From contig JACDDJ010000362.1 of NCBI GenBank assembly GCA_013817065.1, positions 1 through 5,397 on the forward strand: a stretch of 5,397 nt of DNA, in the 5' to 3' direction. The stretch comes from Acidobacteriota bacterium. GTDB lineage: Bacteria > Acidobacteriota > Vicinamibacteria > Vicinamibacterales > 2-12-FULL-66-21. The notes under the pieces were generated by a model. It had not been told where the DNA came from. It saw nothing but the letters and a program-made list of their open reading frames with translations, and searched no databases. Of this stretch, positions 1 through 4,478 are shown in pieces; the first letter of the stretch is position 1; the number at the start of each line of letters is the position of its first letter. The translations under genes and the position numbers were made by a program.

Positions 1-569
1 CTCCAGGAGACTTGAAACGCGTATTCGTTTCGGCCTGGTAGCCGCACCCTTAGAGGTGTAACAAAACCGGCCGGATGACAGCATAGACACCTTCTGTGTG
101 GGCGCAGTAACGTCGGCGGTTTATGGCCGGCGTACTGTTGCCCGACGCGGTTCGGCATGACGTGTTGGCGACGCGTGCGCGATTGGCAGCGGGACGGCCT
201 CTGAGACCTGATGCCGTCCGGGGGCCGGAAAGAAAAACACTGGGCGACTTATAGGGAGTGGTCGCCCCGAACGCGGCGGACCACGGCGGCAAACTCGTGG
301 GGCGTTATGCAGACCGGCCTAATTCCCTGACGAGTTGCAGCCCGGACAGTCCCGAATCCCAATCGGGTCAATACTCTCGGAGGATGCTGACCTCCCGCCA
401 CTTTCGCGTTATGCTGCGAGCCTCGCAGGAGGCAGCCGGATTATGCCGGTCGGCCCACTACTAATTGGGCGGACGAAGGGGCCCTGCGCGGCGAAGAAGG
501 CCGTGGCGGTGGGGGAGAGCGTGACGCAATGAAGTCTCGGATCGATACGGATAGGAGGAATGGACGAAC
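1..569. other. Gene-free structured leader region
   Basis: I see no convincing gene here: the short open frames lack a good ribosome site and recognisable motifs. The stretch does contain several inverted repeats. They are a 6-bp stem at 14-19/26-31, an imperfect stem of about 16 pairs at 100-143 with an 8-base loop (118-125), a perfect 7-bp stem at 192-198/213-219, a perfect 7-bp stem at 242-248/261-267, and a 6-bp stem at 263-268/299-304 that overlaps and competes with the previous one. None is followed by a T-tract, so none reads as an intrinsic terminator. The string GCGTTATGC occurs at 302-310 and 406-414 and faintly resembles an attC R' box, but no matching left half was found. The region may be a decayed or non-coding cassette, or simply intergenic DNA. 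Confidence 0.5.
553..558 (+). promoter_or_regulatory. Ribosome binding site of VOC gene
   Basis: A full AGGAGG lies 11 bases before the ATG at 570. A competing ATG at 560 is only one base from this motif and opens an unrelated short frame, so the site supports the start at 570. Confidence 0.75.
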
Positions 570-974
570 ATGGGAGATCGCAAGAACTGGAAACCGCAAT
601 CGTACTCATCGGTTTCGCCGTACCTCGTCGTCGCGGGTGCGCAGAAGGTCATCGACTTCTTGAAGGCAGTATTCGGCGCGACGGAACTCCGGCGCTACGA
701 CATGCCCGACGGATCGATCATGCACGCTGAAGTCCGAATCGACGATACGGTAATTATGCTGGGCGACGGCGGCGCAGCGTTCCCTTCCTTCACGTCGTTG
801 ATCCACGTCTATGTGGATGACATCGACCGGGTGTACGAACGTGCGATCGAGGCAGGCGGCACGCCGGTCGAGGCACCGCGGACCAGGGAGGGCGATCCAG
901 ACAAGCGCGGAAGCGTCAAAGATCCCTGCGGGAACACGTGGGCCATTGCGACGCAGCGACCGGAGCAAAGCTGA
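570..974 (+). CDS. VOC family (glyoxalase/PhnB-like) protein
   Basis: This encodes a 134-residue cytoplasmic protein of the vicinal oxygen chelate fold, the PhnB-like/glyoxalase-bleomycin resistance type. Family hallmarks visible in order are PYLVVAGAQKVIDFLKAVFG (17-36), the PDGSIMHAEV strand with H52 and E54, LGD at 64-66, the second-half strand LIHVYVDDID (77-86), GGTPV (96-100), and the C-terminal DPCGNTWAIAT (118-128), matching the usual DPxGxxW motif. The length fits a single complete VOC unit. Members bind a divalent metal and act in glyoxalase, dioxygenase or antibiotic-sequestering roles; the substrate here cannot be told from sequence. There is no signal peptide. The start at 570 is supported by AGGAGG at 553-558. 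The next gene begins 86 bases downstream on the same strand, with no attC-like site between. Such small VOC genes are common in accessory and cassette DNA. Confidence 0.88.
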   Translation: MGDRKNWKPQSYSSVSPYLVVAGAQKVIDFLKAVFGATELRRYDMPDGSIMHAEVRIDDTVIMLGDGGAAFPSFTSLIHVYVDDIDRVYERAIEAGGTPVEAPRTREGDPDKRGSVKDPCGNTWAIATQRPEQS

Positions 975-1060
975 GATCCCCGGCATTTCGAGGGGCAATG
1001 CACCTCGCAAGCCGCAAGGCATCGAGTGTGGTCGTTCGTTGTCAAAGCAGGATTCAAGGC

Positions 1061-1996
1061 ATGCGTATTAATGCTGTGCAGTGTAGGTCGTCTACATCCC
1101 TCGCCGTCGCGCTGGCGTTTCTCATGGCTTCTTTGGCTGCTGGACAGCCTCCGACGCCACCGGCGAGCAAGACGAGAATCGTCATGTTGGGAACCGGAAA
1201 TCCAGGGCCGATTCCCGATCGCTCAGGGCCGGCAACCGCAGTCGTCGTTAACGACACGGCCTACCTCGTCGACTTCGGCCCCGGCGTCGTGCGGCGCGCC
1301 AGTGCTGCCTTCCTCGACAAAGATATCAAGGCGCTCGAAACGACGAAGCTGCGCGTCGCGTTCCTTACTCATCTGCACTCTGACCATACGGTTGGCTATC
1401 CGGACTTAATCTTCACGCCCTGGACGATCGGGCGTCGCGCGCCGCTGGAAGTCTACGGCCCCAAGGGGCTCAAGGCCATGACCAGTCACCTCCTCGAAGC
1501 CTACCGTGCCGACATCGAGACGCGCACCAACCCCGAGGGCAACCAGCGCGGATTCCCGGGCGGCCACAAGGTCAACGCGCATGAAATCGGCCCCGGCGTT
1601 ATCTACAAGGATGCGAACGTGACGGTGACTGCCTTCGCCACGAAGCACGCAATGGAGAGCTACGGCTATCGGTTCGACACGCCGGATCGCAGCATCGTCA
1701 TCTCGGGCGATACGAACCCGACGCAAGCAACGATCGACGCCTGCCGCGGCTGCGACGTGTTGATTCACGAGGCGCACACGCCAGCATGGCTGGCCACGCG
1801 GCCCGATTTCTTCCAACAATTTTCAGCCAGGTTTCACACGACAACTACCGAGCTGGCTGAACTCGCGCGAAAGGCAAAACCACGCCTGCTCATTCTTTAT
1901 CATTATTCGAGCTTGTCACCCGAAGAGCTGCATGATGAAATGCTCGCCCGGTACTCGGGACACTTCGTCGTCGGTCGAGACCTCGATGTCTACTGA
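1061..1996 (+). CDS. Exported MBL-fold, RNase Z-like metallo-hydrolase
   Basis: This encodes a 311-residue metallo-beta-lactamase-fold hydrolase. From the ATG at 1061 the protein opens with a basic stretch and a hydrophobic core (SLAVALAFLMASLAAG, about 13-28), which reads as a Sec signal peptide. The frame is open further upstream to 938, but that part is low in hydrophobicity and buries the signal, so I chose 1061. Metal-binding motifs are HLHSDH (104-109), H196 in KHAMESYGYRF, D217 in SGDT and H281 in LYHYSS. H259 in FHTTTTELAELA matches the HSTxxxAAxxA helix of RNase Z. The order and spacing resemble RNase Z and its arylsulfatase-like relatives rather than class B beta-lactamases. RNase Z itself is cytoplasmic, so an exported version probably acts on a small ester or phosphodiester substrate. 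Substrate unknown. The stop lies 7 bases before an attC-like site, which suggests a cassette-borne gene. Confidence 0.86.
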   Translation: MRINAVQCRSSTSLAVALAFLMASLAAGQPPTPPASKTRIVMLGTGNPGPIPDRSGPATAVVVNDTAYLVDFGPGVVRRASAAFLDKDIKALETTKLRVAFLTHLHSDHTVGYPDLIFTPWTIGRRAPLEVYGPKGLKAMTSHLLEAYRADIETRTNPEGNQRGFPGGHKVNAHEIGPGVIYKDANVTVTAFATKHAMESYGYRFDTPDRSIVISGDTNPTQATIDACRGCDVLIHEAHTPAWLATRPDFFQQFSARFHTTTTELAELARKAKPRLLILYHYSSLSPEELHDEMLARYSGHFVVGRDLDVY

Positions 1997-2002
1997 GACG
2001 CG

Positions 2003-2088
2003 GCCGAACACGGCATGCAGCGGACGCGCATCCATCGAGCCTCTCATCATCAACGTCCCGTGCGCGCCGCTGATACCGAGCGCTAGAT
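2003..2088 (+). repeat. attC: attC-like integron recombination site
   Basis: An 86-bp imperfect inverted repeat begins 7 bases after the hydrolase stop. The R''-like box is GCCGAAC (2003-2009) and the R'-like box is GCTAGAT (2082-2088). The R' context CGAGCGCTAGAT differs from the aadA1 cassette CAAGCGTTAGAT, as I recall it, at two bases, one of them in the core (GCT for GTT). Between the boxes, 2011-2016, 2018-2023 and 2025-2029 pair with 2073-2078, 2067-2072 and 2062-2066, with one C/A mismatch. G2017 and A2024 are left unpaired on the same arm, like the extrahelical bases that guide IntI recombination on folded attC. The loop is 2030-2061. Position directly after a stop codon and size are typical of attC. 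The degenerate R' may lower activity. Confidence 0.78.
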
Positions 2089-2119
2089 TGGACTCACAAC
2101 TTGAAAGTACGAGGAACTT

Positions 2120-2458
2120 ATGAAATCACTCTTCGGATTTGCTGTTGGTCTGATCTTGCTCTCACCTCTATGGCCGGCCAGTGCTCAGGACAACGCGAAA
2201 GATATCGAAGCCATAAAGCAGATCGAGAGTCGCTGGCAGGAGGCTTGGAACAGCCACGACATGAAGGCCCTGGCGTCTCTGGTGGCGGAGGACGTTGACT
2301 TCATCGCTGTCGCGGGCACTTGGCTGAAGGGGCGCAAAGCCTTCGAAGAGCATCACGCCACTCGGCACGCAATGCAGTTCAAGGAGAGCGTGTGGGAGGC
2401 AACGGATGTTGAGGTGAAGTTTCTCAAGTCTGACATCGCATTAGTCCACGTCAGGTAG
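2120..2458 (+). pseudogene. DUF4440/SgcJ-like protein, 5' part, split by IS
   Basis: This is the first 111 codons of a small exported NTF2-like protein (DUF4440/SgcJ-EcaC type); the reading then runs into the IS256-family element and stops at 2456-2458. A signal peptide is clear: MKSLFGFAVG, a hydrophobic run, then WPASA with likely cleavage after A22. The mature part starts with a helix, IKQIESRWQEAWNSHDMKAL, followed by LVAEDVDFIAVAGTWLKGRKAF, the typical opening of the cone-shaped NTF2-like fold. GAGGA at 2111-2115 serves as ribosome site. The rest of the gene lies at 3833-3984. Rejoining across the insertion, with one copy of the 9-bp duplication removed, gives an intact 161-residue frame (IALVHV|SWALKGDKD). 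Family members are mostly of unknown function; some are polyketide-cyclase- or isomerase-like. The truncated product lacks the last beta-strands and is probably non-functional. Confidence 0.87.
2445..2453. repeat. Target site duplication, left copy
   Basis: TCCACGTCA directly precedes the left end of the IS256-family element and is repeated exactly at 3824-3832 after the right end. Nine bases fits the 8-9 bp duplications of this family. A perfect match implies a fairly recent insertion. Confidence 0.9.
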
Positions 2459-2482
2459 TGTCTTGAGTTTGGTGGAAAAGTA
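2454..2482 (+). repeat. Left terminal inverted repeat of IS256-family element
   Basis: The tip GGTAGTGTCT and inner block TGGTGGAAAAGTA match the reverse complement of 3795-3823; the six bases between the blocks (2464-2469) do not. Confidence 0.88.
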
Positions 2483-2543
2483 AAAACGCGTCATCATCCG
2501 GCGCAGTTTCACGGACTGATGCGCCCGCTTGGCGGCGGGTGCC

Positions 2544-2548
2544 GGAGG
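2544..2548 (+). promoter_or_regulatory. Ribosome binding site of IS256 transposase
   Basis: GGAGG lies 8 bases before the ATG at 2557. The frame is open from a GTG at 2539, but that GTG lies upstream of this motif and has only a GGCGG-like stretch before it. The site therefore favours 2557 as the start. Confidence 0.65.
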
Positions 2549-2556
2549 ATGACGCG

Positions 2557-3771
2557 ATGGAGAAGGTTACCAGCGAGGCGGCGCTGCGTAAAGCGGCGGT
2601 GGAGATGGGCCCAGACGGAATCGAGGCCGGTGTACGGGGCCGGATCCGCGCGTGGATCGAGGAGTTGGTGGAAGCGGAGTTGACGGCGGCGTTGGGGGCG
2701 GACGTATCGGAGCGGCCAGGGGCCAGTCGAGAAGGGTATCGGCATGGGCACCGGGCGCGGACGCTCAGTACGAGTCTTGGGCCCACGACGTTTCAGCTGC
2801 CGCGGGCGCGGCTGCAGACCCCGGACGGCGACACGCGCGAGTGGCAGAGTACGGTGGTGCCGCGGTATCAGCGGCGGACAGGGCGCGTCGATGAGGCGTT
2901 GCTCGGCGTCTATCTCAGTGGGACGAACGGGCGCCGCATTCGGAGTGCGCTCGCGCCGCTGTTGAAAGGAGCACCACTGTCGAAGGATGCGGTCTCGCGG
3001 TTGACCGGACGCCTCGCGGGCGACTTCGCCGCGTGGCGCACCCGCGATCTCGCGGAGGAGCAGATCCGCTATCTGTTTCTCGACGGTTGGTATCCGAAGG
3101 TGCGGTTGGGCAAGCAACGCGTGCGGGTGCCGGTCCTCGTGACGCTGGGTGTGTGCGCCGACGGACGTCGGATCTTGCTGGACTTGCGGATGGCCGGGGA
3201 GGAGAGCGCCGCGGCGTGGCGGGAAGTCGTCGAGAGTCTCGTGGCCCGACACATCGGCGTCCCCGTGCTCGCGGTGATCGATGGCAACCCGGGACTGCCA
3301 ACTGCGCTGCGCACGGCGTGGCCCACGATCGAGGTGCAACGCTGCACGGCCCATAAGCTCCGCAATCTGCAGGCGAAAGCTCCAGCGCGCTGGCGGGAGG
3401 AGCTCACGGAGGACTATCGCCGCATGATCTATGCGGAGAGTGCGCTCGCCGTGCAAAAGGCGCGAGGCAGCTTCACCAAGAAATGGCGGCTGCGGTGTCC
3501 CGCGGTGGTCGCCAGTCTCGAGGAAGCGGGCGACGAGCTGTTTACGTTCGTTCGCTTCCCGATCGCGCAGTGGAAAGCGTTGCGCACGACCAACGCCTTG
3601 GAACGGATCAACGAGGAATTCCGCCGACGGGTGAAGACGCAAGGCAGTCTGCCCAGCCAGGACGCGGTCATGCTGCTGCTCTTCGGCCTGCTCCGCAGCG
3701 GGCAGATCAGATTGCGAGCCTTAGTGGGGTATCACGACATGGGCAAAGTGACGGAACGGCCGGCCGCATAA
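2557..3771 (+). CDS. IS256-family transposase (Transposase_mut)
   Basis: This encodes a 404-residue DDE transposase that cuts and joins the ends of its own element. Counting from the ATG at 2557, the likely catalytic residues are D176 in RYLFLDGWYPKVR, D242 in VLAVIDGNPG and E349 in RTTNALERINEEFRRR. The CTAHK motif (C263, H266) is the conserved C-x2-H block of IS256/Mutator transposases. The N-terminal third is basic and helical, with EGYRHGHRARTL and a strand-rich TTFQLPRARLQ segment typical of the DNA-binding part. Length (about 400 residues) is normal for the family and no stop or frameshift is present, so the enzyme may be active. A GTG at 2539 would add six residues. The gene ends 24 bases before the right inverted repeat, as in other compact IS256 elements. 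Confidence 0.95.
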   Translation: MEKVTSEAALRKAAVEMGPDGIEAGVRGRIRAWIEELVEAELTAALGADVSERPGASREGYRHGHRARTLSTSLGPTTFQLPRARLQTPDGDTREWQSTVVPRYQRRTGRVDEALLGVYLSGTNGRRIRSALAPLLKGAPLSKDAVSRLTGRLAGDFAAWRTRDLAEEQIRYLFLDGWYPKVRLGKQRVRVPVLVTLGVCADGRRILLDLRMAGEESAAAWREVVESLVARHIGVPVLAVIDGNPGLPTALRTAWPTIEVQRCTAHKLRNLQAKAPARWREELTEDYRRMIYAESALAVQKARGSFTKKWRLRCPAVVASLEEAGDELFTFVRFPIAQWKALRTTNALERINEEFRRRVKTQGSLPSQDAVMLLLFGLLRSGQIRLRALVGYHDMGKVTERPAA

Positions 3772-3794
3772 TTACGCGACGGATGGACGCGCGA

Positions 3795-3823
3795 TACTTT
3801 TCCACCAGTTGACAGACACCACC
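3795..3823 (-). repeat. Right terminal inverted repeat of IS256-family element
   Basis: Read on the minus strand this starts GGTGGTGTCT and contains TGGTGGAAAAGTA, matching the left end at 2454-2482. It abuts the right target duplication. Confidence 0.88.
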
Positions 3824-3832
3824 TCCACGTCA
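3824..3832. repeat. Target site duplication, right copy
   Basis: An exact second copy of TCCACGTCA (first copy 2445-2453). Collapsing the two copies restores the frame of the interrupted gene. Confidence 0.9.
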
Positions 3833-3984
3833 GTTGGGCTCTCAAAGGTGACAAAGACCCTGATGGCACGCCTCGCCAGCCCAGGCGCGGCATCCTCACG
3901 TGGGTCGCCACAAAAGAGGGTGGGAAGTGGTTCATTAAGGCGTCGCAAAACACCAACATTAGCGGGGCACCTGCCCCCAAGTGA
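3833..3984 (+). pseudogene. DUF4440/SgcJ-like protein, 3' part
   Basis: This is the severed C-terminal part of the gene starting at 2120. The split codon 112 is A2453 plus G3833-T3834 (Ser). Then 49 codons read SWALKGDKDPDGTPRQPRRG, ILTWVATKEGGKWFIKASQNTNI and a short proline-rich tail, ending in TGA at 3982-3984. The strand pair ILTWVATKEGGKWFIKASQNT is the classic end of SgcJ/DUF4440 proteins. With no start or ribosome site of its own it is not expected to be translated. No other lesion is visible, so precise excision of the element would restore the gene. An overlapping longer frame in this region is out of phase and has no family features. Confidence 0.87.
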
Positions 3985-4081
3985 GCCAAACCTATCAGCC
4001 CTCCCCACGTCAAGTACGCAGATCTTCTTCGTCCGGTCGTGCTCGCAAATCCAAGCGCGGCCGCTGATCCGAGCGCGGGTG
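3985..4081 (+). repeat. Decayed second attC-like site
   Basis: Directly after the DUF4440 stop comes an R''-like GCCAAAC (3985-3991). At 4055-4076 there is a near copy of the right arm of the first attC (2062-2083): both are 22 bases and align with only one inserted and one missing base, sharing CCGCTGAT and CCGAGCGC. ATCAGC at 3994-3999 pairs with GCTGAT at 4063-4068, but most of the remaining left arm does not pair. The R' position (4075-4081, GCGGGTG) is poor. I read it as a degenerate attC closing the DUF4440 cassette. Confidence 0.42.
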
Positions 4082-4477
4082 CATTCTCCCTCTCAGCGAT
4101 CTTCGTTTCCAGATCTGGCGCCTCGTCAGAGACGCGGCACCCAACACCTATTGAGGCTCAGGCTCCGCCGGGGCGGAGTGCGCGCGCGCGAGCGCTCGCG
4201 GCCTAGAAACTCAGTCGTGCCCTCGTACCGGCCTCCTCAAGCAAGCGACGTCGCCGAAGCGCGTCCGTTGTCTCCAGGCTCGGGGGAGGGGCCGCGTCAA
4301 GCGGGAACGCGAAATCGTCGTGGCGAGGAGAGGGTGGGTGTCCCATCAACGGCGCGAGCTGCCGGACCTGTGGTTCCTGATCACGCGTCGCGCTGCCACG
4401 CACGAATGGGCGCAATCGTCGACGAACTCGGTCCCGATGGCTCGACTTAGACGTGTGGCTCACCCACCCTCACCTCG
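4082..4477. other. Non-coding, inverted-repeat-rich spacer
   Basis: No gene is supported here. The open frames across this stretch on both strands are arginine- and proline-rich, typical of random GC-rich DNA, and contain no recognisable domain. The segment lies on the 3' side of the IS110-family transposase and may include that element's non-coding end. It contains a G+C hairpin, a CG palindrome and most of a long-spaced inverted repeat, listed separately. Confidence 0.5.
4163..4200. repeat. Hairpin plus CG-rich palindrome
   Basis: CTCCGCC (4163-4169) faces GGCGGAG (4172-4178) across two bases. It is followed by an alternating purine-pyrimidine run (4179-4190) and a perfect 14-bp palindrome, CGCGAGCGCTCGCG (4187-4200). 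No T-tract follows on either side, so it is not a standard terminator. The function is unknown. Confidence 0.55.
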
Positions 4478-4478
4478 C
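4323..4478. repeat. Long-spaced 18-bp inverted repeat
   Basis: The left arm GCGAGGAGAGGGTGGGTG (4323-4340) is the reverse complement of the right arm (4461-4478) at 17 of 18 positions, with 120 bases between. The right arm ends on the last base of the transposase stop codon (complement of 4478-4480). This could be a stem of a structured RNA or a subterminal repeat of the IS110-family element; the sequence alone does not decide. Confidence 0.7.

Larger units (their letters stand above)
2454..3823 (+). mobile_element. IS256-family insertion sequence, complete (1370 bp)
   Basis: The element is bounded by imperfect terminal inverted repeats of 29 bp (2454-2482 and 3795-3823, 22 of 29 identical). 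They have two conserved blocks, GGTRGTGTCT at the tips and TGGTGGAAAAGTA inside, separated by six mismatched bases. A further CGCGTC block follows on both sides. Perfect 9-bp direct repeats flank it. One transposase gene fills the interior on the plus strand. Size and organisation are those of a complete IS256-family (Mutator-like) element. It interrupts a DUF4440-type gene in the same transcriptional direction. Confidence 0.93.

Noticed and set aside
192..219. Perfect 7-bp hairpin as an intrinsic terminator
   Set aside because: No T-rich tract follows on either strand and there is no gene ending just before it.
50..292. 80-codon minus-strand open frame
   Set aside because: It is of low complexity, has no motifs, and the DNA contains hairpins rather than coding signals.
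299..414. Two GCGTTATGC strings as attC R' boxes
   Set aside because: The fifth core base does not fit GTTRRRY and no matching R'' or paired arms lie at a suitable distance.
606..1022. 138-codon minus-strand open frame
   Set aside because: It is antisense to the VOC gene and has no recognisable family features or ribosome site.
938..1060. Upstream extension of the hydrolase gene to the ATG at 938
   Set aside because: It would overlap the end of the VOC gene and place 41 unremarkable residues before a clear signal peptide; the ATG at 1061 fits better.
2509..3642. 377-codon minus-strand open frame
   Set aside because: It is antisense to a well-supported IS256 transposase, and its composition is that of a GC-rich shadow frame.
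3809..4450. 213-codon plus-strand open frame after the IS256 element
   Set aside because: It starts inside the inverted repeat, runs out of phase with the DUF4440 tail, is rich in Arg/Ser/Pro and shows no domain. The in-phase reading to 3984 is clearly the real one.
4203..4463. 86-codon minus-strand open frame downstream of the IS110 transposase
   Set aside because: No motif or convincing ribosome site; it covers the 18-bp inverted repeat region and is arginine/proline-rich random-like sequence.
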